Source: Heyndrickxia acidiproducens DSM 23148
Lineage (GTDB): Bacteria > Bacillota > Bacilli > Bacillales > Bacillaceae_C
Assembly: GCF_000374345.1 (NCBI RefSeq)
Contig: NZ_KB893978.1
Location: forward strand, 1 to 64,000
Direction of reading: 5' to 3'
DNA length: 64,000 bases
Each line of letters opens with the position of its first letter. Position 1 is the first letter of the stretch. Both the position numbers and the translations under genes were made by a program. A model generated the notes under the pieces. It made no database searches. It saw only the letters and a program-made list of their open reading frames with translations, and was not told the origin of the DNA. This document shows positions 35,278 through 44,583 of the stretch, piece after piece.

Positions 35278-36618
35278 ATGAAGATAAGATCCGTCATTCC
35301 TGCGGCTGTAGCATGTACGCTCAGCCTCGGGGGATTATTTGGCTACCAGTCTGCTGCTTCGGCTGCGAGTTTGCAAGAATTGCAGCAGAAAAAAAGTAAT
35401 GTAGAAAGCAAGAGTTCCGATCTCCAATCCAAGATTCATGAAAAAGATGGCCAAATTTCGTCTATCAGCGATAAACAGGCATCTTTACAGGATCAACTGG
35501 ATGACATCAACACAAAAATCAACAGCACCAATGAGAAAATTTCCGATGAACAGCAGCAAGTGAGTGAAACGAAAGACCAGATTACCGGATTAAAGAAGAA
35601 CATTGAAGAATTGAAAAAGCGGATCAAAGAAAGGAATGAACTGCTGCAAGACCGTGCCCGCGCCATGCAGAAAAATGGCGGCGGCTCTGTCAATTATCTC
35701 GATGTCATTTTTGAAGCGAAAAGCTTGGATGATTTAATCGGCCGCGTCTCGGCAGTCAAAACACTTGTCGAAGCCGACCAAAAAATTATCGATGAGCAGA
35801 AAAAAGATGAGCAGGACCTTAAAGAAAAACAAGCTTCGGTAGAGAAGAAACTGGCAGATTTGGAATCCATGCTGTCTGATCTTCAATCCTTAAAGTCTGA
35901 ATTGAAAAGCGACCAAAACGCGAAAGCTGCTCTGGTGAAGAAATTAGAAAATCAAAAAGACAGCTTGGAAGAAGAAAAGATGTCACTTAGTGAACAAAAG
36001 TCAATTCTGGCTGACCAAAAAGCTTCCATTGAAAAAGCGATCCGGCTTGCAAAACAGCAGCAGGCAGCGGAAAAGGCAAAAGCGAAGGCACAAAGTTCTT
36101 CTTCTGAATCAGGCACTTCGAGCAGTTCTAATGGTTCAAGCAGTACAAGCCATTCAAGCAGCACAAACAGTACAAGCAGTACAAGCCATTCATCTGCGTC
36201 ACTGCCGAAAGTGTCATCCGGCGCATTTACGCGCCCGGCAGCCGGATATATTTCATCTGAATTTGGCGGACGGTCCGGCGGTTTCCATCCGGGAATCGAT
36301 ATTGCCAACAGCATCGGCACACCGGTTGTCGCAGCGGCTGACGGCGTTGTATTCAGAGCATATCATTCATCCTCTTATGGTAATGTGGTGATGATCAGCA
36401 ACTACGTAAACGGAAAATTATATACGACAGTTTACGCTCATTTAAGCTCATATGCTGTGAGCACCGGCCAAAATGTCAAAAAAGGCCAGCAGATTGGGGC
36501 AATGGGGAACACCGGCGAATCGACAGGGCCGCACCTCCATTTCGAAATTTACAACGGACAATGGACTCCGCCGCCACACTCCGGCGCCCAAAACCCGAGA
36601 AGCTTTATAAACTTTTAA
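35278..36618 (+). CDS. Secreted M23 murein hydrolase with coiled coil (CwlO/EnvC-like)
   Basis: A 446-residue exported protein. A signal peptide ends after QSAASAA (about residue 30). Residues 32-265 are long heptad-rich coiled coils (SSISDKQASLQDQLDD; NKISDEQQ-type patterns), then a Ser/Thr linker of about 35 residues, then an M23 LytM domain with HPGIDIA (H and D zinc ligands) and HLHFEI. This is the layout of FtsEX-controlled peptidoglycan hydrolases or their activators. All zinc ligands are kept, so it is probably a true endopeptidase. It sits directly behind ftsEX, whereas in B. subtilis the FtsEX-controlled CwlO is elsewhere. Confidence 0.9.
   Translation: MKIRSVIPAAVACTLSLGGLFGYQSAASAASLQELQQKKSNVESKSSDLQSKIHEKDGQISSISDKQASLQDQLDDINTKINSTNEKISDEQQQVSETKDQITGLKKNIEELKKRIKERNELLQDRARAMQKNGGGSVNYLDVIFEAKSLDDLIGRVSAVKTLVEADQKIIDEQKKDEQDLKEKQASVEKKLADLESMLSDLQSLKSELKSDQNAKAALVKKLENQKDSLEEEKMSLSEQKSILADQKASIEKAIRLAKQQQAAEKAKAKAQSSSSESGTSSSSNGSSSTSHSSSTNSTSSTSHSSASLPKVSSGAFTRPAAGYISSEFGGRSGGFHPGIDIANSIGTPVVAAADGVVFRAYHSSSYGNVVMISNYVNGKLYTTVYAHLSSYAVSTGQNVKKGQQIGAMGNTGESTGPHLHFEIYNGQWTPPPHSGAQNPRSFINF
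36094..36199 (+). repeat. Ser/Thr linker repeat in the M23 gene
   Basis: Imperfect repeats of AGCAGTACAAGC-type codons encode SSSTSHSS/TNSTSS units. It is a low-complexity linker likely to vary in length. Confidence 0.6.
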
Positions 36619-36623
36619 ATAGA

Positions 36624-36660
36624 CAAAAAGAACCGCATCGCGATGATGTGGTTCTTTTTG
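36624..36660 (+). terminator. Terminator of the M23 gene
   Basis: An 11-bp perfect stem, CAAAAAGAACC with GGTTCTTTTTG, extended by three more pairs. Confidence 0.8.
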
Positions 36661-36926
36661 TGAAAACAGGAGTCCTGCCCCATAGACGAAATGGTAGGTG
36701 GCACCGGAAAGAATATGGTATGATACAATTGTTATTTCGCGCTTCACGGTGAGAACCCCCGGGATGGAAGTTTCACATTTTTCCTCCAGCGTCATACAAT
36801 AAATGAATGGGGGGTTTTTCAGCATCCAGATTGTGCTGCGAAAACCGGAGGCCGGCCCTGATCCCGGGGCCTGCAGAGAAAAAACGGATGGTGTATCCGT
36901 GTTTGTTTTGGAAAAAGGAGAACATA
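36661..36926 (+). other. Upstream region of cls
   Basis: It contains overlapping extended -10 candidates (TGGTATGAT at 36716-36724 and TGATACAAT at 36721-36729) and a roughly 200-base leader rich in G/C hairpins, but no gene. Confidence 0.35.
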
Positions 36927-38372
36927 ATGATTGTAACGGTATTATTATTTATTCTATTTATTTTAAACTTTATTCTGGCCGGAACCGTCATCTTCCTGGA
37001 AAGGCGGGACGTGGGGGCAACCTGGGCATGGCTTTTGGTGCTGCTTTTTATGCCGGTTATCGGGTTTATTATTTATTTAGTTTTCGGGCAGAACCTGAGC
37101 CGCCGGAAGATTTTTGACTGGAAAGTTCAAGAAAAAATTGGAATTAAAGAAATCTCACAGCAACAGATTGATTTGCTGCGCGCCAATCGTTTCCCTTTCC
37201 ATGATGAAAGAACCATCCAGTACAAAGACATTGTCTATATGCTGCTTATGAATGACGGTTCAATCCTTTCACAGGATAACCACGTTGACATTTTTACGGA
37301 TGGGAAGGACAAATTCAAAGCATTATTTGAGGACATTAAAAATGCGAAGAACAATATCCATCTTGTTTACTACATTATCCGTAACGACAAGCTCGGGAAT
37401 GAATTGTTGGAATTGCTGGCCTTAAAAGCCAAACAAGGTGTTAAAGTCCGGCTATTATACGATGATATGGGGACGCGGATGCTTTTGCGGCGGAAATTTT
37501 TCAGGCCGCTGATTCATGCCGGCGGGGAAGTGGCATCTTTTTTTCCTGCCCGTATTCCGCTGGTCAATTTGCGTGTGAACTTCAGAAATCACCGCAAACT
37601 TGCCATTATCGACGGCAAAATCGGTTATATCGGCGGTTTCAATATTGGAGACGAGTATTTAGGGCTTAATCAGAAATTCGGCTATTGGCGCGACACCCAT
37701 TTAAGAATTGCCGGCAGTGCCGTTTACGGAATGCAGACCCGCTTTATTCTTGATTGGAACCAGGCCTCACCCCATGACATTAAAAATGAAGAAAGCTATT
37801 TTCCGGATATTACGCCGCAGGGAGAGACGGATATCCAGATCGTTTCAAGCGGGCCGGATTCGGAATGGGAACAAATTAAAAACAGTTATATTAAAATGAT
37901 CAATTCCGCCAAAAAATATATTTATATGCAGACGCCGTATTTTATTCCGGATGACAGCCTCCTCAATGCGCTGAAGCTTTCCGCCTTATCGGGCATTGAT
38001 GTCAAGATTATGATCCCGAACAAACCGGACCATATGTTTGTGTACTGGGCAACGCTTTCCCATATCGGCCAGCTGCTGAAAACGGGTGTAAAGGTCTATA
38101 TTTACCAAAAAGGCTTTATCCATGCCAAAATGCTTGTTGTTGACGGTAAAATCGCATCTGTTGGGACGGCAAATATTGATGTGCGGAGTTTCCGGTTGAA
38201 TTTTGAAGTGAATGCTGTTCTGTATGATCGCAAACTGTCGAGCCGGCTTGGAAAGATTTTCCGGGAAGACATGGAAGAATCAACTGAATTGACGCTGCAC
38301 GATTACCAAAACCGTCCGCTGTGGATCCGCTTTAAAGAGTCCATTTCCCGGCTGTTGTCTCCCATTCTTTAA
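36927..38372 (+). CDS. cls: Cardiolipin synthase
   Basis: A 481-residue phospholipase-D-type enzyme that joins two phosphatidylglycerols into cardiolipin at the membrane. Two N-terminal membrane segments (about residues 1-20 and 30-52) are followed by two HKD motifs: HRKLAIIDGKIGYIGG and HAKMLVVDGKIASVGTANID. ATG 36927 follows AAAAAGGAG and gives the usual hydrophobic N terminus; the upstream extension is not family-like. It lies between M23 and the methionine genes, a position not seen in B. subtilis. Confidence 0.93.
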   Translation: MIVTVLLFILFILNFILAGTVIFLERRDVGATWAWLLVLLFMPVIGFIIYLVFGQNLSRRKIFDWKVQEKIGIKEISQQQIDLLRANRFPFHDERTIQYKDIVYMLLMNDGSILSQDNHVDIFTDGKDKFKALFEDIKNAKNNIHLVYYIIRNDKLGNELLELLALKAKQGVKVRLLYDDMGTRMLLRRKFFRPLIHAGGEVASFFPARIPLVNLRVNFRNHRKLAIIDGKIGYIGGFNIGDEYLGLNQKFGYWRDTHLRIAGSAVYGMQTRFILDWNQASPHDIKNEESYFPDITPQGETDIQIVSSGPDSEWEQIKNSYIKMINSAKKYIYMQTPYFIPDDSLLNALKLSALSGIDVKIMIPNKPDHMFVYWATLSHIGQLLKTGVKVYIYQKGFIHAKMLVVDGKIASVGTANIDVRSFRLNFEVNAVLYDRKLSSRLGKIFREDMEESTELTLHDYQNRPLWIRFKESISRLLSPIL

Positions 38373-38391
38373 AATTTTTTTACAAAAAGGG

Positions 38392-38420
38392 TTGACGATT
38401 CAGAATACATCTTCTATAAT
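38392..38420 (+). promoter_or_regulatory. Promoter of the S-box operon
   Basis: TTGACG, a 17-base spacer and TATAAT give a strong SigA promoter about 47 bases ahead of the riboswitch. Confidence 0.8.
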
Positions 38421-38466
38421 ACAAGACAAGAAGTTATTAAAACTTTAAGAATTTTATACGTTTTAC

Positions 38467-38573
38467 TCTTATCGAGAGCGGCGGAGGGACTAGGCCCTGC
38501 GAAGCCCGGCAACCTTCAAGTTTACACTTGAAAAGGTGCTAAATCCTACAGATCTTTGGTCTGGCAGATAAGG
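38467..38573 (+). ncRNA. SAM-I (S-box) riboswitch
   Basis: The aptamer begins CTTATCGAGAGCGGCGGAGG and continues with GGACTAGGCCCTGCGAAGCC, CGGCAACC, AAGGTGCTAAATCCT and closes with GATAAG, which pairs with CTTATC at the start (P1). It binds S-adenosylmethionine and turns off metY and perhaps hom when methionine is plentiful. ATAAGG (38569-38574) can alternatively pair with CCTTAT (38602-38607) in the terminator, forming the antiterminator. Confidence 0.95.
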
Positions 38574-38592
38574 GGAGGAACTTACATAATGT

Positions 38593-38620
38593 AACCCTCT
38601 TCCTTATGAAGAGGGTTTTT
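38593..38620 (+). terminator. S-box controlled terminator
   Basis: AACCCTCT pairs with AGAGGGTT, followed by TTTTT. It forms when SAM is bound. Confidence 0.9.
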
Positions 38621-38717
38621 TCTTTCCTCTTCTCAACGAATAAAAAGCAGCCCGGCTACCGGAATGACTTTTTATCCCGCTTGGAACAAAATTACACTTT
38701 TATGGGAGGAATTACAA

Positions 38718-40016
38718 ATGACAAAAGAATCACTTCGTCCGGAAACATTATTATTGCATGGAGGACAGGAACCGGATCCGGCTACAGGGTCGCGCACCGT
38801 ACCGATTTATCGCACAACATCCTATGTTTTCAAGGATACAGACTATGCACAGGGCGTATTTAACTTAACGCAAGAGGGTTTTATTTATACGCGGATTGGC
38901 AACCCGACTGTCGATGTATTTGAAAAACGGGTCGCATTGCTGGAAGGCGGCACGGCTGCAGTTGCCCTTTCATCCGGCGCAGCAGCCATTGCGTTCTCGA
39001 TTTTAAACGTTGCCGGCGCAGGAGATGAAATTGTTTCAGCAAGCAATTTATATGGCGGAACTTATAACTTATTTGCCGCCACACTGCCAAAATACGGCAT
39101 CAACGTTAAATTCGTGGATGGCTCTGATCCCGAAGCATTCCGCAAAGCGATCACACCGAAAACAAAAGCATTATACGGGGAAATCATCGGCAACCCGAGC
39201 CTGCAGGTGCTGGATGTCGAGAAAGTTGCCAATATTGCGCATGAAAATGGGATTCCTTTAATTGTCGACAGCACGTTTGCTTCCCCCTATTTGACCACCC
39301 CGATTAAATGGGGGGCAGATGTGGTTGTCCACTCCGCCACGAAATGGATCGGCGGGCATGGCACGGCAATCGGCGGCGTGGCGGTTGATGGCGGCCATTT
39401 CGACTGGAACACGGAAAAATTCCCGGACTTCAGCACACCTGACCCAAGCTATCACGGCTTAACCTACGGGGTGGATACAGCGCAAGCCGCGTTTGCAACA
39501 AAACTCCGCGTCCAGCTTTTGCGCGATTTTGGCCCGGCATTAAGCCCGGATAACGCATTTGCCTTCCTGCAAGGGCTTGAAACGCTGCATTTACGCATCC
39601 AAAGGCATAATGAAAATGCGCTAAAGGTGGCAAAATTCCTGCAAAACCATCCGGATGTCGCATGGGTAAACTATCCGGGCCTTGAGGACCATCCATCCCA
39701 TGAACTCGCGCAAAAATATTTTAAAGACGGCTATGGCTCGATTGTGAACTTCGGTGTAAAAGGCGGGCGCGAAGCAAGCAGAAAAGTCATTGACAATATT
39801 ACTTTATGGTCGCATGTCGCGAATGTCGGCGATGCTAAATCCTTGATTATTCACCCGGCAACGACAACACATTCGCAATTAAGCGAAGAAGAATTGCTTG
39901 AATCGGGCGTGAAACCGGATCTGATCCGTTTGTCAATTGGCTTGGAAGCAGTGGAAGACTTAACAGCAGACCTTGATCAGGCGATTGCAAAAGCAACAGC
40001 AGTTCCAACCCGGTAA
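38718..40016 (+). CDS. metY: O-acetylhomoserine aminocarboxypropyltransferase (sulfhydrylase)
   Basis: A 432-residue PLP enzyme that joins O-acetylhomoserine with sulfide (to homocysteine) or acts as cysteine synthase. The N-terminal [22 protein letters not shown], the PLP-phosphate YGGTYN and the PLP lysine in [18 protein letters not shown] are typical. ATG 38718 is nine bases behind GGGAGG. Control by the SAM riboswitch fits the role in methionine synthesis. Confidence 0.93.
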   Translation: MTKESLRPETLLLHGGQEPDPATGSRTVPIYRTTSYVFKDTDYAQGVFNLTQEGFIYTRIGNPTVDVFEKRVALLEGGTAAVALSSGAAAIAFSILNVAGAGDEIVSASNLYGGTYNLFAATLPKYGINVKFVDGSDPEAFRKAITPKTKALYGEIIGNPSLQVLDVEKVANIAHENGIPLIVDSTFASPYLTTPIKWGADVVVHSATKWIGGHGTAIGGVAVDGGHFDWNTEKFPDFSTPDPSYHGLTYGVDTAQAAFATKLRVQLLRDFGPALSPDNAFAFLQGLETLHLRIQRHNENALKVAKFLQNHPDVAWVNYPGLEDHPSHELAQKYFKDGYGSIVNFGVKGGREASRKVIDNITLWSHVANVGDAKSLIIHPATTTHSQLSEEELLESGVKPDLIRLSIGLEAVEDLTADLDQAIAKATAVPTR

Positions 40017-40070
40017 AATCTGTAGGTGTAAAGAATTTGCTGCTCTCAAAGCTTGAAAAAGATCTTATGC

Positions 40071-40118
40071 AGAACCGGCTTATGAACGGCGCGGCCACTT
40101 GGACGCGCCGGTTCTTTT
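40071..40118 (+). terminator. Terminator of metY
   Basis: AGAACCGGC pairs with GCCGGTTCT, with an inner GGCGCG/CGCGCC pair and a TTTT tail. It stands between metY and hom, so hom may be only partly under S-box control. Confidence 0.75.
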
Positions 40119-40304
40119 AACCCGGATTTGTCTGGAAACATACTTCGCGATCGGGAGCGCGGATAGCCCCGGCTTTTGAAAAACAAAAAAACAGATGATC
40201 ATTTCTTGGCACGGTCAAAAAGTATAAGCCACAGCGGGCCAATTCCGAAATTTAATGGATTACCCGTTATGAAACAAAAAAATAACAGACAGGAGGCAGC
40301 CTGT

Positions 40305-41276
40305 ATGACGATTAAAGCAGCATTGCTCGGGTTCGGTACAGTCGGCCAGGGGGTCTATGAGGCCATCAACAGCCACCGGGAACAACTAACAAAACGTTTG
40401 AACAATGAAGTTGAAATTGTGGCGGTCCTGATTAAAAACCCAAATAAAAAAAGGGACATCGATCCTGCTGTCCTCGTAACAACCGATTTTGAAGAAATCC
40501 TTGCCATTCCGGGCCTCGAGGTCGTGTTTGAAGCCATTGTCGGCGAGGAACCAGGCTTTTCTTATTGTTTGCGCGCCGTTGAAAAAGGCTGTCATGTGAT
40601 AACGGCAAATAAAGTGATGTTTGCCAAATACGGGAAAATTTTGCTGAAAAAAGCGAAAGAACACGGCGTCCGCATCGGATATGAAGCGACAACTGCGGGC
40701 GGGGTCCCGGTTATCCGCACCATTGAACAGCAATTACAGGTAAACGATATTCAAAAGGTAGAGGCGATTTTAAATGGCACATCCAATTTTATTCTGACGG
40801 AAATGCGCGAAAAACAACTGCCATTTGAAAAAGCATTGGCCCGGGCGCAGCAACACGGTTATGCAGAAGCAGACCCCGGCCATGATATCAAAGGGAAAGA
40901 CGCGTTTTACAAGCTGATGATTCTCAGCCAATTGGTGTTTGGCAGCCAGCCGCGCTGGGATCAGGTGGAAGTGAAAGGCATTGATAGGCTGACACCTGCA
41001 GACATTGAGAAAGCCGGTAGAAAAGGGCTGCGTTATAAGCATATTGCCGAACTGTACCGATACGGCAACACTTTAAAAGCATCTGTCAAACCAGTCTTAG
41101 TCGCCGCGGATCATGCCCTCTATGCCATTGAAGGCGTTAATAATGCAGTGACCATTTACGCGAGCCTCATCGGCAGCATCACTTTATCCGGCCCCGGCGC
41201 CGGAAAGTTTCCGACAGCAAGCGCCATGATTGAAGATTTCGCCAGCGGATACGGCCGCCTCCCCCAATTGGTCTAG
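40305..41276 (+). CDS. hom: Homoserine dehydrogenase, short form without ACT domain
   Basis: A 323-residue NADP-dependent enzyme making homoserine from aspartate semialdehyde. The nucleotide motif GFGTVGQGVYEAI, the catalytic region NGTSNFILTEM (about residues 165-175), AEADPGHDIKGKDA and GPGAGKFPTASA are present. The chain ends just after the catalytic domain; the regulatory ACT domain found in B. subtilis Hom (about 430 residues) is missing, so feedback by threonine is probably lost. ATG 40305 is seven bases behind AGGAGG. It probably supplies homoserine for the methionine branch. Confidence 0.9.
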   Translation: MTIKAALLGFGTVGQGVYEAINSHREQLTKRLNNEVEIVAVLIKNPNKKRDIDPAVLVTTDFEEILAIPGLEVVFEAIVGEEPGFSYCLRAVEKGCHVITANKVMFAKYGKILLKKAKEHGVRIGYEATTAGGVPVIRTIEQQLQVNDIQKVEAILNGTSNFILTEMREKQLPFEKALARAQQHGYAEADPGHDIKGKDAFYKLMILSQLVFGSQPRWDQVEVKGIDRLTPADIEKAGRKGLRYKHIAELYRYGNTLKASVKPVLVAADHALYAIEGVNNAVTIYASLIGSITLSGPGAGKFPTASAMIEDFASGYGRLPQLV

Positions 41277-41356
41277 TCTTTTTCAGCTGCCCCGTGATTT
41301 GCCAACGCTTACGCAAATTTGCTGGGCCTCTGTTTCCCTGGCATAACGTGGCCTGC

Positions 41357-41386
41357 TTGTACATATATTGAACTAACGAATAGAAT
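41357..41386 (+). promoter_or_regulatory. Promoter of ctpB
   Basis: TTGTAC, an 18-base spacer and TAGAAT, 50 bases ahead of the gene. B. subtilis ctpB has a forespore promoter; which sigma factor reads this one is unclear. Confidence 0.45.
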
Positions 41387-41435
41387 GGGTCTTTGAAAGC
41401 TATGGCCCTTCTTTGTACAAGGAGGACACCTTCGT

Positions 41436-42872
41436 ATGGATCGAAAATGGCTCGTGATTGCCATAACAGGTTCGATGCTGGCAGGAGCGGGGGGGAGCTA
41501 TACGGCAACCCAGCTGTTTGCAAACGAAAATCACCCCAAAAGCGCCCAACAGCAAACCCCCGGCAACAATACCGGCACACCGGATTTAACCAAAATTGCG
41601 CAAGCCTATAATCTGATTAAAAGTTCGTATGTCCAAAAAGTAGATGAAGATCAGCTTGTGGAAGGCGCTATAAAGGGAATGGTCAGTACGTTAAAAGACC
41701 CGTACTCCGTTTATATGGACAGGGAAACCGCTGCGCAATTCAGCGATTCTTTAGACTCCTCTTTTCAAGGAATCGGCGCGGAAATTACCAAGAAGAATGG
41801 CAAAATTATGGTCGTGTCACCGTATAAGAATTCCCCGGCTGAAAAAGCGGGCCTGCGCCCGGAAGATGTGATCACCAAGATCAATGGCAAAAGCACAGCC
41901 GGATTGGATTTGTATGAAGTAACGAGGCTGATCAGAGGGAAGAAAGGCACAAAGCTGACACTGGAAATCATGCGCGAAGGTTCGCACAAACATATGTCGG
42001 TCACCGTTAAACGTGATGAAATACCGATGGACACGGTGTATACCGTGCTGAAACATGAAAACGGCAAACCAATCGGCTATATCAATATCACACAGTTTTC
42101 AAAAAATACCGCAGGAGATTTTGCCCGATCCTTAAAAAAACTGGAGAAAAAAGGCATCGAAGGCTTGGTGATCGATGTACGCGGAAATCCGGGCGGCCTG
42201 CTTTCCAGTGTGGAAGATATTCTCAAACAATTTGTGACAAGGGACAAACCTTATTTTCAAATTGAAGAACGCAGCGGCCACAAAGTCCAATATGTATCCA
42301 ATTTAAAGAAGAAAAAGGCTTATCCTGTCGCTGTTTTGGTCGACAATGGCAGTGCATCTGCTTCTGAAATTTTGGCAGCCGCCTTACATGAAGCGGAAGG
42401 CTACCCATTGATCGGGGTTCGGACCTTCGGTAAGGGTACCGTGCAGGAAGCCGTACCCATGGAAGATGAAAGCATTATCAAGTTGACGATGTTTAAATGG
42501 CTGACACCTGATGGCAACTGGATCCATCACAAGGGCATTTCCCCGACAATTGAAGTCAGGCAGCCGGAATTTTTCAGTGCCCGCGCCCTGCAGCCGAGCC
42601 GTACTTTAACAAAAGATATGAACAATGACCAAGTGAAAACGGCCCAGCAAATATTAAAGGGGCTCGGGTTTGCACCTGGAAGGGAAGATGGCTACTTTGA
42701 CGTTCAAACTGAAAACTCCGTTAAAGCCTTCCAATACGAAAACGGGCTGCCCACAACAGGCAAAATAGACAAAAAAACCGCCAGGGAAATGAGAAAGACC
42801 CTTTTTACGGCCATGCACGAGGAGAAAAATGACCTGCAGCTGCAGGTGGCATTGAAATACATCAGTAAATAA
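41436..42872 (+). CDS. ctpB: Carboxy-terminal processing protease (S41), CtpB-like
   Basis: A 478-residue exported protease. A signal anchor (about residues 5-25) is followed by a PDZ domain (about 95-180), the S41 catalytic domain with Ser in VDNGSASASEIL and Lys in TFGKGTVQEAV, and a C-terminal peptidoglycan-binding domain (QILKGLGFAPGREDGYFD). In B. subtilis CtpB cleaves SpoIVFA during sporulation. AAGGAGG lies ten bases ahead of ATG. The gene keeps its ancestral place after the ftsEX region, but four inserted genes separate them. Confidence 0.92.
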   Translation: MDRKWLVIAITGSMLAGAGGSYTATQLFANENHPKSAQQQTPGNNTGTPDLTKIAQAYNLIKSSYVQKVDEDQLVEGAIKGMVSTLKDPYSVYMDRETAAQFSDSLDSSFQGIGAEITKKNGKIMVVSPYKNSPAEKAGLRPEDVITKINGKSTAGLDLYEVTRLIRGKKGTKLTLEIMREGSHKHMSVTVKRDEIPMDTVYTVLKHENGKPIGYINITQFSKNTAGDFARSLKKLEKKGIEGLVIDVRGNPGGLLSSVEDILKQFVTRDKPYFQIEERSGHKVQYVSNLKKKKAYPVAVLVDNGSASASEILAAALHEAEGYPLIGVRTFGKGTVQEAVPMEDESIIKLTMFKWLTPDGNWIHHKGISPTIEVRQPEFFSARALQPSRTLTKDMNNDQVKTAQQILKGLGFAPGREDGYFDVQTENSVKAFQYENGLPTTGKIDKKTAREMRKTLFTAMHEEKNDLQLQVALKYISK

Positions 42873-42925
42873 AAACAAGTAGCCGGACCGGCATATTTAT
42901 AAATAGATGAGAAGGATAGTATTAA

Positions 42926-42962
42926 AAAAGCAGCCGACAATCATTCCAGGCTGCTTTTTACA
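42926..42962. terminator. Bidirectional terminator
   Basis: AAAAAGCAGCC pairs with GGCTGCTTTTT, with T-runs on both strands. It serves ctpB and the convergent M20 gene. Confidence 0.8.
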
Positions 42963-43010
42963 GATTTCTTAATAGTTTTTACATAGTTTGAACCTCATTC
43001 GACCAGGCTG

Positions 43011-44264
43011 TTATTTTTTAAATAGAATAGATTCTGTTTCATCAGTACCCGATAAAGCAAGCAAAGTGATAAAAACGCTTTGTGCCCCAATATATCCGTT
43101 TTCGGGATTAAAAAATTCCTCTAATGTATGCTCATTCCCGCTTACTCCACCGCCGCCTAATGTAACAGCAGGAATTTTCAAATTGATCGGCACATTTGAA
43201 TCCGTGCTGGCCGCATCCAGAGAAGGCCGGAATCCAAGAGCTTGGACAACAGCGGAGGCTGTCCGGACGATTAAGTCATCGGAAGACTGGGCGCCGGCAG
43301 GACGGTCTCCAACTTTTTCAAAATCAACTCGTATTTTTTTTTCACAATTCCAGCGCTGGTTTTCATCATCTACCGCTTGTTTGACGCATGCAATGGCTAT
43401 TTTTTCGAGTGTCTGAAGTGATCTAGCAGAAACTGACCGCATATCAAGGCACATCTGCGCATCTTGTGCGATTGTGTTGATCGAGGTACCGCCGCTGATC
43501 GTACCAACCGTGAAAGTAGTAGCCGGCTTTTCTGGTACTTTGATTTCGCTGATCGCGGCAATTGCGCGCCCCAAAGCATGAATGGCGCTTGGTGTTCCAA
43601 ATTGAGAAAAACTATGTCCACCCGGGCCTGTAAACCTGATTTTGTAGCGGCGGCTGCCGACAGCGGTGCACGTAATTTTTGTTGGATCTCCAGGTTCAAT
43701 TGAAATGAAACCGCCTATATCTTCACTGCTTTCAAATAGATGTTTTACTCCCCGCAAATCCCCCAGCCCCTCTTCGCCGACAGTCGCCGCAAAGAGCACG
43801 GAATGCAGCGGTTTGATGCCGGCTTCATTCATTGCACGGATGATTGTCAAAAGAACGGCCAAGCCCCGTCCGTCATCTGCAATCCCCGGAGCGTAAATAA
43901 TTCCGTTTTTTATTACTGCTTTTGTATTTGTGCCTTCCGGAAAAACAGTATCCAGGTGTGCGGATATAACCATTTTAGAATCCGTTATGATGCCCGGGAA
44001 AATACCAAGTACATTTCCCTCGTGATCAATTTGGACATCCTGCAGGCCTAAATTCCGAAAACGATCCGCCATCCATGCTGCTCTATTTTTCTCCTGAAAT
44101 GATGGAGCAGGTATAGCGGTCAGTTCAATTTGCTTAGCAGTTGTCCTGTCATTATCCGACATTAAAAAATCCATCGCTTTTTTTGTAGAAGGGAGGCCGA
44201 CAAGATGTTCAATTAACTGGCAGATTGTACCTTGGCTTATATTGTTGTCATTTGTAGTTTTCAC
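43011..44264 (-). CDS. M20 family peptidase (PepT-like tripeptidase)
   Basis: A 417-residue cytosolic zinc peptidase of the M20/M25/M40 group, closest to peptidase-T-like proteins. Zinc-binding SAHLDTVFP (about residues 99-107), the bridging Asp in GIADDGRG, catalytic EEG in TVGEEGLG and the dimer-domain GPGGHSFSQFG are present. GTG at 44264 is nine bases behind AAAGGAG; an ATG four bases upstream on the minus strand reads only six codons. It is transcribed away from the peptide-uptake operon, and both may share the operator palindromes in the gap. Confidence 0.85.
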   Translation of the reverse strand: MKTTNDNNISQGTICQLIEHLVGLPSTKKAMDFLMSDNDRTTAKQIELTAIPAPSFQEKNRAAWMADRFRNLGLQDVQIDHEGNVLGIFPGIITDSKMVISAHLDTVFPEGTNTKAVIKNGIIYAPGIADDGRGLAVLLTIIRAMNEAGIKPLHSVLFAATVGEEGLGDLRGVKHLFESSEDIGGFISIEPGDPTKITCTAVGSRRYKIRFTGPGGHSFSQFGTPSAIHALGRAIAAISEIKVPEKPATTFTVGTISGGTSINTIAQDAQMCLDMRSVSARSLQTLEKIAIACVKQAVDDENQRWNCEKKIRVDFEKVGDRPAGAQSSDDLIVRTASAVVQALGFRPSLDAASTDSNVPINLKIPAVTLGGGGVSGNEHTLEEFFNPENGYIGAQSVFITLLALSGTDETESILFKK

Positions 44265-44297
44265 TCATATTCTCTCCTTTAATATTCAATAATGTAA

Positions 44298-44303
44298 ATT
44301 ATA
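44298..44303 (-). promoter_or_regulatory. -10 box of the PepT-like gene
   Basis: TATAAT on the minus strand, 34 bases ahead of the GTG start; the -35 is weak. Confidence 0.35.
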
Positions 44304-44357
44304 TAAATAAGAATAACACTTAAATAATTTTTTTAAATGCAGATTTTCAGAATTCTA

Positions 44358-44386
44358 TTGACAAATTTCGAGAAAATTATTATTGT
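44358..44386 (+). promoter_or_regulatory. Promoter of the M20-Opp operon
   Basis: Perfect TTGACA, a 17-base spacer and TATTGT. Two palindromes follow within 55 bases. Confidence 0.5.
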
Positions 44387-44411
44387 TAATATATGATACG
44401 TATTGTGTTAG

Positions 44412-44440
44412 GTAATGTAACATTACGAGATAGGTATCTC
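44412..44440. promoter_or_regulatory. Two adjacent perfect palindromes, candidate operators
   Basis: GTAATGT-A-ACATTAC (44412-44426) and GAGATA-GG-TATCTC (44427-44440) abut each other between the divergent M20 genes, downstream of the rightward promoter. The first recalls AT-rich dyads bound by MarR- or GntR-type repressors; no regulator gene is nearby. Confidence 0.45.
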
Positions 44441-44583
44441 TTCGGGATTTGTTGATTACAAAAAATGGATAGCAGATTACAGGATTAAGTGAAAGAGGAA
44501 GCCAAAATGTAATGATTTTACGGATTATCAGGTAAGTTTTTAACATTTGCTACTTAAATCACTTAACTCAATAAGGAGGAATA

